A stretch of DNA of 64,000 bases from positions 868,001 through 932,000 of the forward strand of contig OZ246407.1 of the NCBI GenBank assembly GCA_965231025.1, written 5' to 3'. The stretch is from PALSA-1335 sp965231025. Its GTDB lineage: Bacteria > Patescibacteriota > Gracilibacteria > UBA1369. Both the position numbers and the translations under genes were made by a program. The notes beneath the pieces are model-generated. The model ran no database searches, was not told the DNA's origin, and was given only the letters and a program-made list of their open reading frames with translations. Below, piece after piece: positions 34,750 to 44,129 of this stretch; position 1 is the stretch's first letter, and the number at the start of each line of letters is the position of its first letter.

Positions 34750-35190
34750 TTAATTGCAGCTTTGACTCAGAGGTTCTCCGTTTTCCTTCCAGGCGTTGAT
34801 ACCTCCGGCAAGTTCAAGAATATTGGTGAATCCCATTTCTCTCATTTTAGCGACCGCCAGAGCACTTCGCCGGCCCGAACGGCAATACACCAGATAATTG
34901 GCGCTTTTATCCAGTGAAGCAAGTTTCGTTTCAAAATCCGCCGCCTCAAAATCAATATTTGCAGCGCCTTTTACACATCCGGAATGAAATTCATCGGGGG
35001 TCCTCACATCCAAAACATGTACACCCGCGGCAAGCTGCTCATCCCCAAGAATGGCCCCAACCTCGGTTGAACTCATAAGATAATTATCCGCATGAAAAAG
35101 ATCCGCCGTTAAACTTTTTGGAGAGCCGGAACAGGCCGAAACAACGGCCAGAGCAATGAATGCGACCAAAAATAATTTCAGTTTATTCAT
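34750..35190 (-). CDS. Rhodanese-domain lipoprotein
   Basis: 146 residues with signal peptide and lipobox (VSAC, about residue 20), then one rhodanese domain: HVLDVRTPDEFHSGCVKGA, VYCRSGRRSALAV with the catalytic Cys in CRSGRRS, and LAGGINAWKENG. Single-domain rhodaneses transfer sulfane sulfur; anchored outside the membrane, the substrate is unclear. It converges on the tRNA-Asn terminator and follows the M3 peptidase gene, with a 40-base gap. Confidence 0.9.
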   Translation of the reverse strand: MNKLKLFLVAFIALAVVSACSGSPKSLTADLFHADNYLMSSTEVGAILGDEQLAAGVHVLDVRTPDEFHSGCVKGAANIDFEAADFETKLASLDKSANYLVYCRSGRRSALAVAKMREMGFTNILELAGGINAWKENGEPLSQSCN

Positions 35191-35230
35191 AGAATCATGT
35201 GAAGAAATAAAGGTGTGGATTTTTCAGCAC

Positions 35231-37255
35231 TCAGCCCAGGTCGTGTTTCCTGATGAACGCGCCTACGTCGGGATTCCGGCCCATAAAGTCCCTAAATATT
35301 GCCATACCCTCTTTCTTCGCCCCCGGCGCCAATACTTTATGAGCATAACCCAAGCCGGTCTTCCGCTTTAAAATCCCCATCTTTTTCATCTTCAGGAAAA
35401 CATCCGCCTCCAAAATTTCAGCCCAGATATAACTATAGTACCCCGCCGCATAGCCTCCCGCAAAAACATGATCGAAACTGGTATACATGCTGTACCCTTT
35501 AAACTTGGGCAAAACGCTGCACCGGCCGGTGATGTTCCTGCACGTTCGGTCAAGCATCGCGACCGAAGACGACACCTTTCCCGTATGCAAACCCAAATCC
35601 AGCAGGGCAAATTCCAGCTGACGCAGCGTGGAATACCCGCCCATAAAAGTTTTTGACGCACGCAGCTTTTGTATCAGCCCCGGCGGCAGGACTTTTCCGG
35701 TTTTATAATGTTTGGCAAAAAGCCGGAGGGAATCCATTTCCCAGCACCAGTTTTCAAGCAGTTGAGAAGGAAACTCCACAAAATCCCACTCGGTACTGAA
35801 ACCATTCAGATTCGCGTACGTTTTGGAACTGAAGATCACGTGGAGTGCATGTCCGAACTCATGAAAAAGCGTCTCGACGTCCCTGTGGCTCAACAGGGCC
35901 GGCTGTTTCCCGGACGCCTGGGGAAAGTTCATCACATTGATGACGGTCGGAACTTCATAACCACCCCCGGTATACACCGGAGAACGCAAAAGATCGCACC
36001 AGGCTCCGTTTTTCTTGGTCGGACGGGCGGTAAAATCGGCAATGTAGTAAGCAAGGAGTTCTTTTTTTCTCCTCACCTCAAAAACCCTCAGATCCGGATG
36101 GTAGCTTTCAACCTTTTTGGGTTTCATTTCAACGTCAAACAAAAGGGATACGACCGTAAAAAGCCCGTTGATCACCTGATCCAGCGGGAAATACTCCTTC
36201 AGCTCCTTCTCTTCGACCTGAAATTTTTTCCGTTTCAGCTTCTCGCTGTAGTACGAAACATCCCACTCCTCCATCTTGTTAAGTTCGGAAAAAGCCGCCA
36301 GCTCCCTGATCTCCTTCTGAGCCTTCAACCTGGATTTCCTGAAAACCTTGGCCAGAAGAGACTCGATTTGCCGCGTACTCTTGGCCATTCTTTCCTGCAG
36401 AATAAAATCGGCGTAGTTTTTGAACCCCAACAGTTTTGATTTTTCCCGGCGAAGCTCAAGAATTTTCTTGACCAGCGGACGGTTGTCATACTTGCCGGCA
36501 CAGGCGACCGTAAGGGATTTCTTATAAAACAACTCGCGGATGGAACGGTCCGAACAGTACTTCAAAATTGCCCGTAAAGAAGGCGGACTCAGGGTAAAGA
36601 CATAGGCCGCCCCGCTTTTCCTGGTTTTGGCCTCTGCGGCGGCCAGATCAAGTTCCGACCGGGGCATCTCCCCGAGAGCGGTTCCATCTTTGAATTCATG
36701 GAAAAACTGCTTCTTTCCGTCGATAATATTATTCCGGAACTTCTGGGATATTTTACTAAGATCCTTGTTGATTTTCTTGAGGATTTTTCTTTTGTCGTCC
36801 GGTAAATCAATCCCCGCGATCCTCATGTTCCGAAGAAGAAGGAAAACGGACCGTCGTTGATCCGGTGTGAGTTCTTGTCGTGAAACCCTCTTCAACAAGG
36901 CATAATAGTCCTTATTCAGGGCCGTTTTGTGATAATAATCCACCATTTTCGGTTCGAACCGCTCAATGATTTTCCGGGTAGCCGGAGCACTGTTCGTGTT
37001 ATCAAGACTCGTCAGAAAAGCATAAAGGCTGCCCAAATCATGATCGTGGGTAAAAGAGTATTCAACCACATTGGTAAAATTGACCCGGTCATTTTTCAGT
37101 TGAAGAATGCCGTTAAACGATTGCTCCGCTTTTTTCAACAGCTCACCGAGTATTGAAGGATATTCGGCGATACTGCCCTTCAGGGAAAGGAACTTATAAT
37201 CAAGAAACCCTTTCCGGGAAAGTTCTTTGAGGATTTTCATATCGGTCATTGCCAT
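35231..37255 (-). CDS. M3 family zinc oligopeptidase
   Basis: 674-residue cytoplasmic metallopeptidase (oligopeptidase F/thimet family). The active site HEFGHALH lies about residue 465, with HEFGH binding zinc and the downstream Glu in the FSTEWDFVEFPSQLLENW region supplying the third ligand. The N-terminal 300 residues form the helical cap of the family. It degrades short peptides. ATG at 37255 (MAMTDMK). Divergent from a tiny basic protein gene. Confidence 0.93.
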   Translation of the reverse strand: MAMTDMKILKELSRKGFLDYKFLSLKGSIAEYPSILGELLKKAEQSFNGILQLKNDRVNFTNVVEYSFTHDHDLGSLYAFLTSLDNTNSAPATRKIIERFEPKMVDYYHKTALNKDYYALLKRVSRQELTPDQRRSVFLLLRNMRIAGIDLPDDKRKILKKINKDLSKISQKFRNNIIDGKKQFFHEFKDGTALGEMPRSELDLAAAEAKTRKSGAAYVFTLSPPSLRAILKYCSDRSIRELFYKKSLTVACAGKYDNRPLVKKILELRREKSKLLGFKNYADFILQERMAKSTRQIESLLAKVFRKSRLKAQKEIRELAAFSELNKMEEWDVSYYSEKLKRKKFQVEEKELKEYFPLDQVINGLFTVVSLLFDVEMKPKKVESYHPDLRVFEVRRKKELLAYYIADFTARPTKKNGAWCDLLRSPVYTGGGYEVPTVINVMNFPQASGKQPALLSHRDVETLFHEFGHALHVIFSSKTYANLNGFSTEWDFVEFPSQLLENWCWEMDSLRLFAKHYKTGKVLPPGLIQKLRASKTFMGGYSTLRQLEFALLDLGLHTGKVSSSVAMLDRTCRNITGRCSVLPKFKGYSMYTSFDHVFAGGYAAGYYSYIWAEILEADVFLKMKKMGILKRKTGLGYAHKVLAPGAKKEGMAIFRDFMGRNPDVGAFIRKHDLG

Positions 37256-37284
37256 CGGATAAATGCTTATCCGACTCTAACGAC

Positions 37285-37313
37285 TTTCACAAAAAAAATA
37301 AATAGGATACAAT
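37285..37313 (+). promoter_or_regulatory. Promoter for the 23-residue basic protein
   Basis: TTTCAC (37285-37290), 17-base spacer, TACAAT (37308-37313); the ATG is 26 bases downstream. Confidence 0.5.
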
Positions 37314-37339
37314 ACCAATATCACTTTACCCCCACCATT

Positions 37340-37411
37340 ATGGCTAAAGGAAACGCAGGACGAAGAAAGGAAAAAAAGAAGCCAAAGCAAAAAAAGGACA
37401 AGAAAAAATAA
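37340..37411 (+). CDS. Tiny lysine-rich protein (23 residues)
   Basis: ATG at 37340 to TAA at 37411 encodes MAKGNAGRRKEKKKPKQKK followed by DKKK, almost all basic. It has a good promoter 26 bases upstream and sits alone between two leftward genes, which makes a chance frame less likely. It may bind nucleic acid or the ribosome, but that is inference from charge only. It converges on the 237-residue gene, 10 bases apart. Confidence 0.5.
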   Translation: MAKGNAGRRKEKKKPKQKKDKKK

Positions 37412-37421
37412 CGGATGCGGA

Positions 37422-38135
37422 TTATTCGTCCCAGCCGTTATCGATCCTGCCCATATCGACAAATGAATCGCGACGCTCCGGGCTTGCTCCGGCGGGTCTA
37501 ACTCCCTGAAAATCCTCGTCGGTCAACAACGATGCGATGTTCAACCGGTCCAAAACCTCGGAATCAAGCTGGATAACGGAAAAACCGTTACAGCTACCCA
37601 TAAAAGCGAGGTTGGATTTTTGAAGTGTTCCGGCAATTTCCAGTACGCGTTCCTGCTGCCGCTCATTTTCGCAGCGCATGATAAATTTGTTGACGATGGC
37701 CTCGCGGGCGATTTCAAAATAATCCTCACCGATGTAGGATAAATAAAGTTTTCCAAAGAAGAAAAATTCCCTTTCCAAATTTAGATGAGGAGCTCCGTCA
37801 ACGGGCGGTACGACGGCCACCATTTCCCCCGGCGTGCCCAGCTGTCCATCCTGAAGATTATATAAACGCAATAATCTTTTCCGAATAGCGGGAACCACAC
37901 TTGTGTCTTTCAAAGCCCTCTGCGATTGCTTGATCTTGGCGAACAACCGGACAACCCTTTCCTGAACGGCCCGGATTATTCTTTCACGTTCCTCCCCGCC
38001 TTCGTTAAATCTGATTTCCGCAAGCGAGACCTGCTCCGTCAAAACACGGCGGGTTAACCCATCCACGTCTTGTTTGAACTGTTCCTCGGGTGTCGCGGCC
38101 TTACGTCGCCGTTCGGGACCTTCGTATGGAGGCAT
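37422..38135 (-). CDS. Hypothetical protein, 237 residues
   Basis: Soluble protein of no recognised family. The N-terminal 25 residues are basic and Pro-rich (GPERRRK). A helical, charged region follows (about 25-90), and the middle (about 115-190) has LEREFFFFGKLYLSYIGEDYFEIAREAIVN-like aromatic helices. The end is flexible and acidic. It starts 12 bases after the upstream 179-residue gene, so the two form an operon. Confidence 0.65.
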   Translation of the reverse strand: MPPYEGPERRRKAATPEEQFKQDVDGLTRRVLTEQVSLAEIRFNEGGEERERIIRAVQERVVRLFAKIKQSQRALKDTSVVPAIRKRLLRLYNLQDGQLGTPGEMVAVVPPVDGAPHLNLEREFFFFGKLYLSYIGEDYFEIAREAIVNKFIMRCENERQQERVLEIAGTLQKSNLAFMGSCNGFSVIQLDSEVLDRLNIASLLTDEDFQGVRPAGASPERRDSFVDMGRIDNGWDE

Positions 38136-38147
38136 GTGATGTAAATA

Positions 38148-38687
38148 TTAGTAGGTTTCAATCCACTTTCCATCCTTATAATCAGCGACTCCGCCTCCCG
38201 CCTCAGTCATGGAAAAGTCCTCACCCGATGTCCACCCCCATTCAATCGTGGTGCTCCTGGCGGCATCCAGTTTCCCGTGCCTTCCCTCAACGGCGTAGGT
38301 GATAACCGTGTTCCCCCCATCCGCATTCGCAATTCTGACATCCAGGATAACCACCGTTCCCGCACTGTCACGAACAACCTGGTGAACCTTCATGCTTTTG
38401 AGATCAAATTTCTCACGGCCGGCATCGAGGGCATCGAGAACATATTTTACCGCACGCTCAAGAATGTCTCTTTTCATCGGAGGAAGTTTTTCACGGACGA
38501 CCGAATCCTCACACACCCTTTCCACCGCCGGAGTCTGGGAATCCAATGCATCAACGTATACGCCCAGCTTCACCGCGTTCTGAAGCATATCCACCTTGGT
38601 ATCGGCGCCAACCGAATCCGCAACGGGCTTGTCTGAATGTTCAGGAGCGGCTGTAACTGCATCTTCTGGGGGTATTTGAGCACTCAT
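38148..38687 (-). CDS. Hypothetical protein, 179 residues
   Basis: Soluble protein of unknown family, first of a two-gene operon. The first 35 residues are Ala/Pro/Asp-rich and probably disordered. The C-terminal part (about 85-179) alternates strands with VVILDVRIANADGGNTVITYAVEG and SMTEAGGGVADYKDGKW, resembling a small beta-rich NTF2-like or SnoaL-like fold. That is only an impression. No catalytic residues are evident. Confidence 0.6.
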   Translation of the reverse strand: MSAQIPPEDAVTAAPEHSDKPVADSVGADTKVDMLQNAVKLGVYVDALDSQTPAVERVCEDSVVREKLPPMKRDILERAVKYVLDALDAGREKFDLKSMKVHQVVRDSAGTVVILDVRIANADGGNTVITYAVEGRHGKLDAARSTTIEWGWTSGEDFSMTEAGGGVADYKDGKWIETY

Positions 38688-38834
38688 AATTCAAGGAGAA
38701 TGAGGTAAAAGACAACGTGTACATAATCATGAACTATTTCCAGGAACCTGTCAATCCTGACCCTGGCACAGACGAGAATTGCAAAGCAATCCCATAATGC
38801 TAGACTGGGATCAGAATCTGTTTACCAACATTTT

Positions 38835-39374
38835 ATGACTCCTCCCGTCCGGATTCCAAAAAAACAGTATTACCTTCAGATTGCCCAGGAAGTGGCAACC
38901 AGGGCCACCTGCATGAGCGCCCACTTTGGTTCACTGATCGTAAAAGACGACCAGATTATTTCGACGGGATACAACGGGGCCCCCAGGATGACTAAAGACT
39001 GCTATGAAATCGGCTTCTGCCTCCGCAGAAAACTGCAGATCCCCTCGGGAACGCAATACGAAATGTGCAGGAGCGTCCATGCCGAACAGAACGCGATCAT
39101 CAACGCCGCCCGCGCGGGCGTGAGTCTCTTTGGAGCTGACATGTATTTGTACGGTGAAAGAGTGCTCCAGGGACAGGCGGGATATCTGAAGGCCCTTCCC
39201 TGTTTCATTTGCAAAAAAATGATCCTCAACGCGGGGATCAAACATATATACGCCAACGACGAAAAAGGAGAGCTCGCCGAATACGACGTGGAACAATGGA
39301 CCAAAGAGTGGGCGGAAAATGACATGATCGAAGATCCGAACAAATACTCGGCAAATTATAAAACAACTGCATGA
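38835..39374 (+). CDS. dCMP deaminase family protein
   Basis: 179-residue zinc-dependent deaminase. HAEQNAI holds the zinc His and catalytic Glu; PCFICKKMI holds the two zinc cysteines. The extra Cys/His near the N-terminus (CMSAHFG) and the insertion with CYEIGFCLRRK match dCMP/ComEB-type deaminases, which make dUMP from dCMP. An extended -10 (TGCTAGACT) lies about 30 bases before the ATG. The stop overlaps the next start in ATGA, so it heads a three-gene operon. Confidence 0.92.
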   Translation: MTPPVRIPKKQYYLQIAQEVATRATCMSAHFGSLIVKDDQIISTGYNGAPRMTKDCYEIGFCLRRKLQIPSGTQYEMCRSVHAEQNAIINAARAGVSLFGADMYLYGERVLQGQAGYLKALPCFICKKMILNAGIKHIYANDEKGELAEYDVEQWTKEWAENDMIEDPNKYSANYKTTA

Positions 39375-39910
39375 ATAACATCATCGCCCTGGTCGGAATG
39401 TGCGGTTCCGGAAAATCAGTCGTAAACGATTACTTCAAGGATCTCGGATACGCTTCCGTCTATTTTGGAGGAGTCACGATGGACGAACTCCAAAAAAGGG
39501 GGCTTGAAGTCAATCCAGCAAACGAAAAAACGGTAAGGGAAGAACTCAGGAAAGTCCACGGCCCGGCCGCGTACGCCATTCTCAATCTGCCAAAAATCGA
39601 GGAAGCGGTAAAAACCGCCAATGTAATCATCGACGGTCTCTACAGCTGGTCGGAATACAAAATCCTCAAGGACAAATTCGGCGACTCGCTGAAAGTCATT
39701 TCAGTGTACGCTCCTCCGGCATTGCGATACCAAAGACTCTCACAGCGCCCGGTACGTCCGATCTCAAACGAGGACGCCAAGAAACGCGACCATGCGGAAA
39801 TCGAGAACATTGAAAAAGGAGGCCCGATAGCCATGGCCGACGATACGCTGGTGAACGACGGAAGCGTTGAACATTTACTCTCACAGCTCCAATCAAAATA
39901 CACCCGATGA
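39371..39910 (+). CDS. UPF0200-like nucleotide kinase
   Basis: 179-residue P-loop kinase. Walker A is GMCGSGKSVV (about 8-17). The order GGVTMDELQKRGL, GPAAYAI, VIIDGLYSWSEY and YAPPALRYQRL, with a late VNDGSVEHL, matches the UPF0200 family. That family is common in archaea and related to dephospho-CoA and adenylate kinases. The substrate is unknown; the dCMP deaminase upstream makes a nucleotide plausible. Overlaps both neighbours by four bases. Confidence 0.8.
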   Translation: MNNIIALVGMCGSGKSVVNDYFKDLGYASVYFGGVTMDELQKRGLEVNPANEKTVREELRKVHGPAAYAILNLPKIEEAVKTANVIIDGLYSWSEYKILKDKFGDSLKVISVYAPPALRYQRLSQRPVRPISNEDAKKRDHAEIENIEKGGPIAMADDTLVNDGSVEHLLSQLQSKYTR

Positions 39911-40770
39911 AAAAACTCCCCGTTGTCCGCGCGGTTGTCGGCACCCTCGCCGCCCTCGCGACAATAATCAGTCTCGGCACTCTTCCGGCCCTGGCCGACA
40001 CCATCCCGGTCAGATACGAAGTGCTGAAGGGAAACACGCTGGAGATCAAAATCCCCCGTGGAAACAACACCTACATCGCCGGTGATTTCGAGGGGCAATC
40101 CATTCTCTTTCAAAAAGAAAAAGAATATTTCACGGGGTTCCTTGGCATAAATCGGCTCAGCAAAACCGAAACAAAAGATCTCACCATCAGCCTGTTCACC
40201 CCGGGGATAGGATCTGAAAAATTCTCCATTCCGGTGACGATTCAAAACAGGAATTTCGCCACCAAATATTTCCGCTTGCCCACATCAACCCGGAAACTTT
40301 TCGGAAAGAATTATCAGGACCCCACATGGAACCTGATTTACGGTTCCATGTCCGACCCGGTAAAAGAACAGCTTTGGAACGATGCGTTTATCGTCCCGAC
40401 CACCGGGAAAATCACCCTCGGATTCGGCGATAAACTCTACATCAACAAAAAATATTCCGGATCACATTTCGGCATCGACTACGCCAATAAAAAAGATACG
40501 CCTGTCTATGCCGCGAATTCGGGTATCGTGAAACTGGCAAGCAACACACCCGCGTACGGGAACGTCATCGTCATCGACCATGGACTCAATATCTTCAGCA
40601 TGTACCTTCACCTGAACAGCCTTGACGTCAAAGCCGGGGACAAGATCACCCGCGGCGACCTCATCGGAAAAATGGGCAGCACCGGCCTTTCCAACGGCGA
40701 CCATCTGCATTTCACCATGTTCGTGGACAAAACCATTGTCGACCCGGCTCAGTGGATCGGTAAATTATAA
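39907..40770 (+). CDS. M23 family metallopeptidase, exported
   Basis: 287-residue peptidoglycan endopeptidase-like protein. It has a signal peptide (about 1-30, ending ALAD), a beta-rich domain, then the M23 zinc fold: HFGIDYANKKDTPVYAA (His and Asp ligands) and GDHLHFTMF (HxH). All ligands are present, so it is probably active on cell-wall cross-links. ATGA overlap with the kinase gene. It runs 6 bases into the end of the convergent FecR-SLH gene. Confidence 0.93.
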   Translation: MKKLPVVRAVVGTLAALATIISLGTLPALADTIPVRYEVLKGNTLEIKIPRGNNTYIAGDFEGQSILFQKEKEYFTGFLGINRLSKTETKDLTISLFTPGIGSEKFSIPVTIQNRNFATKYFRLPTSTRKLFGKNYQDPTWNLIYGSMSDPVKEQLWNDAFIVPTTGKITLGFGDKLYINKKYSGSHFGIDYANKKDTPVYAANSGIVKLASNTPAYGNVIVIDHGLNIFSMYLHLNSLDVKAGDKITRGDLIGKMGSTGLSNGDHLHFTMFVDKTIVDPAQWIGKL

Positions 40771-42003
40771 TGCCTTCAGGCGGTAGATCATTTCCGCCAT
40801 CTCACCCCGGTTTACAATATGCGCCGGAGTGGCATCACTGATATTCGCCAAAATAACAAGTTCGTTGGCGGTGTTCATGTAAACGTCATACCAATTTGAA
40901 CCGGTGTTTTTTGACAAACTCACGTGCAGGGCCAACAAAATAATTTTCAGTGCTTCAGCCATTTTTACGCTTTGGGTGGGCTTGAAAGTGCCATCTGGAT
41001 ATCCGCCGATGATACCGTTCTTTTTCGCATAACAGACATAAGGCGCAAACCACTCCCCTTTCACATCCGTAAAACAGTCAGAACCTACCGGCCCCGTAGC
41101 GATGGTCGCGATCACTATTTTTGTAAATTCTGCCCTGTTAATCTCACTTGAGGGCTTAAATGTACCGTCACTATAACCCTGTACGATGTTGTTATTCTTT
41201 AAATACCCGATGGCGTCAAAAAACTTATGATCAATGCCCACATCGGAAAACGGCTGAACATCCTTATACCAGTTATCCGCAGGGGTTAACTGAAGTTTGG
41301 TCTGGGACCCGAACACACCGTTGCTGTCTACGGTAAGCTGATACCCGGCCTGCACCTGAACCGTCTTCGTATTTCCAATGTCTGAAACATCAAGTGTTCC
41401 CTCCAGCATTTTGACCGTCGTCTCTCCATTTGCGCCCGTATCGACAAGAAAATAGGTCCCCCGAACGGCAAGAGCCACGGTAGGTGTACGTACGGTGAAT
41501 TTCCTCAGCCTGAAATCGGTCAACTTTTTGAGATAGAAGGCAAACTTTCCCAACCCGTTCGTAGTCACCAAGTCCTGAGTGTTGTAGGTAAAGGATGAAT
41601 TCCTTCCGATCTGAACTTTACTGCCGTCCGAAAACGCTATGATTTTAATCTCATTGGCACCGGTATTGATGATATCGCCTTCGTGCACATCGGTTCCTAT
41701 GACCAAAGTTTTGACGGTGACCGGAGCAGTAGTTGTCGTGGTAGTCTGCCCGGCAGTGCTTTGCTGACACGTCAAATAAGCATCCCAGTCCGCTTGTGAC
41801 GTATAATTCGTATTGCAATCATTGACGCAGAAATCGTAAGCCTCGGGAGCATCCAGGTACTTTGCGCAACCCTGCTGGCATTGCTCGGGCGGACTGAAAC
41901 ATTGGGACGCCGCCGATACCGCCTGCACCATCAAAAACACGGAGAGGGCTGCAATGGTCAAAACTATGGTCATCCTTCCAAAAACAAACAGTCTGTTTTT
42001 CAT
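40765..42003 (-). CDS. FecR-domain S-layer-homology protein
   Basis: 412-residue exported protein: signal peptide (about 1-31), a Cys-rich segment (six to seven Cys within 33-85), and a Thr linker. A FecR-type domain follows (about 95-225, with GDIINTGANEIKIIAFSDGS and the VRGTYFLVD strand). Three SLH repeats end it (about 250-412, VQGYSDGTFKPSSEINRAEF, IGGYPDGTFKPTQSV). In other proteins FecR domains sense ligands or bind sugars; here the SLH repeats would hold it in the cell wall. Last bases overlap the convergent M23 gene. Confidence 0.9.
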   Translation of the reverse strand: MKNRLFVFGRMTIVLTIAALSVFLMVQAVSAASQCFSPPEQCQQGCAKYLDAPEAYDFCVNDCNTNYTSQADWDAYLTCQQSTAGQTTTTTTAPVTVKTLVIGTDVHEGDIINTGANEIKIIAFSDGSKVQIGRNSSFTYNTQDLVTTNGLGKFAFYLKKLTDFRLRKFTVRTPTVALAVRGTYFLVDTGANGETTVKMLEGTLDVSDIGNTKTVQVQAGYQLTVDSNGVFGSQTKLQLTPADNWYKDVQPFSDVGIDHKFFDAIGYLKNNNIVQGYSDGTFKPSSEINRAEFTKIVIATIATGPVGSDCFTDVKGEWFAPYVCYAKKNGIIGGYPDGTFKPTQSVKMAEALKIILLALHVSLSKNTGSNWYDVYMNTANELVILANISDATPAHIVNRGEMAEMIYRLKAL

Positions 42004-42083
42004 TTGAAATGTTTATGAAATAAAATGTACAAAAGACCATCGCTCAAAATACCATAAAACCGCTGGGTTATCAAAAACGATCA

Positions 42084-44051
42084 TCATTTATAGAGCGAAA
42101 TGCTCCCCGATACCCCGCCGGTCGCCGACGAACTTCCGCTGAAACGCAAACTCATCGCGTTGTCGTAAATGCCGCCGGAAAAAGACCCGCTGACGGTTAC
42201 GGTAGACCCCCCGGACTTCTGGCTTCCGGAAAAACGGCCGGAAACTTTTCCGTCATCGTTCACCGAACCGGAAACATTGAGACCGATGGTGAAAGATTGA
42301 CCCTGTATGGATTCACGGTACGTCACCCTCCCTGAAAGCGTTCCTCCGCTCACCGTCACCGAACCGGATGCCACGCCGACTGCCGCGGTGGATGAACCTG
42401 AATAGGTTCCGTCGTAGGCGGGTTTTTCGATGACCGGTTCCGGTTGTTGTTGAGGCTGAGGCGCTGGAGAGGGCTGGACGGGAGGCAAAACGACAACCGG
42501 AGGCTCCGTGACGACCGGAGGCTGAACCACAAGCGGCTGATCGACTGGCACTGGCTGCCCCGTCGGTTGTACAGCCGGAAGAGTCAACTGCACCTCCGAG
42601 TCAGAAATCCCGCCACCAACCTGTGCTCCCGAATATAATTGCCGCATTAAACCGCCCATTTCCTGAAGTTTCTGGTTGCTCTCCAAATCACTGATCGGAA
42701 CCCCCTGGTCGTTGAGCTGAACCGTTTCGTTTCCGCCAGCCTGTACGGTGACCGTCCCGTCGCTCTGCATCTGAAGCGAAACGGACTGTGCATCGGGATG
42801 AGCCGAAAGATAGTCCAGAACCTTACCGCCAAGATCGTAGCTGGTCTGGACGTTCCCGATTCCTCCCTGAATCAGCTCTTTATACTTGTCGTTGGCCGTC
42901 ATCAGATTTTTAAAAGCCTGTTTGGCCAGCTCAGCTTCGTCCACAACCTCCCCTCCGATCTCCTTCAATCTCCTGAGGGTTTCTTTCCCTTCCTTGTATG
43001 ACGTATACACCTCCTTATAATCACTAATGGCCTTATTGATGTCCTTAATGCTGGACCACACCTTCAGATATTTGAAAAAATCGGCATCCGCCGCGTCCGC
43101 CATTCTCTTACCGGTTTCCTCGCTGATCAGATCCAGCTGAACTCCCTTTTTCGTTAGGGAAAAGGTTAAATCCGCTCCGCTGATCGCGGTGGAAATAAGA
43201 TTATAGGCATTCTTCAGTTTACCGGCACTGCCAAATACGGCCAATTCACTGCCTCCGGTTGCCAGGCCGCCAACGAACAACGCCACCTCGGAAGCCAACT
43301 TAATATCTTCGGCGGCAGCCGAGAGATCACCGTAAGCCTGCGCCCATTGATAATTCTCATCGGAAATTTTACCGCGGAGTTCCTGCAATTTTCCGTACGC
43401 CCCCTGAATATCGGTATTAAAAATCTTGGCCGCGGCTTCAAGCATTTGCCGTGGAGGAACTTTATCGATGACCTCCGTTATGCCCTCATTCAAAACCTGG
43501 ACTTCTTCACCCTGCCCCGGTTCCGTCAAACCTTTCGGCTGAATTTGACCGGCCTTATCCAGACTGTTCTGTACCTCCTGATCGGAAATCTCGATGGGAA
43601 TGGTATTCTGGGCGAACGCGACCGGTACCAGAGACCACTGCGGGATAGAACCCGCCATATTCAGGGAAATTTCCCGGTTGGGAAAAAGACCCGCAACTTC
43701 TTCGAACCTCTTGGCCGCCTGCTGCGCATCTTCCCATTTTTTGTTGGTCATGTCGGAAAAGCCCAGCCACTCCTCTTTGGAAATTTTGCCGGGATCTGCG
43801 GTCAATAAAGCCGTGGTGTATACCTGCGCATCAGCATAACGAAGACTCACGTCGGCCAGCGACCCCTGGTAAAAAACAACGAACATTCCCTGCTCGTCCG
43901 CACTCTGTCCCGTGGTTTGCATCGTACTCCCCGGCAAATCTTGCTGGGTGGGTTGCACAGCAGTCTGCCCCGGCGACTGGGGGAGAACCTGAGACTGACA
44001 CCCCGAAAACGCCATACTGACGAGAACCAGAACAGTTGCGGATCTTTTCAT
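42084..44051 (-). CDS. Large lipoprotein with Gly/Ser beta-rich tail
   Basis: About 655 residues from the ATG at 44051 (the frame extends 7 codons further). Lipobox FSGC at about residue 17. A Gln/Thr linker is followed by a helical part (about 70-400). A Pro/Val/Gln-rich linker comes next (about 470-540, with repeated PPVV units), and the C-terminal domain (about 545-655) repeats strands such as SGSVTVSGGTLSGRV and VSGRFSGSQKSGG. The tail looks like an antiparallel beta sandwich. It is probably a surface or adhesion protein; no family identified. Confidence 0.75.
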   Translation of the reverse strand: MKRSATVLVLVSMAFSGCQSQVLPQSPGQTAVQPTQQDLPGSTMQTTGQSADEQGMFVVFYQGSLADVSLRYADAQVYTTALLTADPGKISKEEWLGFSDMTNKKWEDAQQAAKRFEEVAGLFPNREISLNMAGSIPQWSLVPVAFAQNTIPIEISDQEVQNSLDKAGQIQPKGLTEPGQGEEVQVLNEGITEVIDKVPPRQMLEAAAKIFNTDIQGAYGKLQELRGKISDENYQWAQAYGDLSAAAEDIKLASEVALFVGGLATGGSELAVFGSAGKLKNAYNLISTAISGADLTFSLTKKGVQLDLISEETGKRMADAADADFFKYLKVWSSIKDINKAISDYKEVYTSYKEGKETLRRLKEIGGEVVDEAELAKQAFKNLMTANDKYKELIQGGIGNVQTSYDLGGKVLDYLSAHPDAQSVSLQMQSDGTVTVQAGGNETVQLNDQGVPISDLESNQKLQEMGGLMRQLYSGAQVGGGISDSEVQLTLPAVQPTGQPVPVDQPLVVQPPVVTEPPVVVLPPVQPSPAPQPQQQPEPVIEKPAYDGTYSGSSTAAVGVASGSVTVSGGTLSGRVTYRESIQGQSFTIGLNVSGSVNDDGKVSGRFSGSQKSGGSTVTVSGSFSGGIYDNAMSLRFSGSSSATGGVSGSISLYK

Positions 44052-44129
44052 CGTGGAGTTGTTAAAACGCATGAATTATAGCAAAAATACACGGACAACG
44101 TCCATACCTGAAGCCATATTCCACCGATA

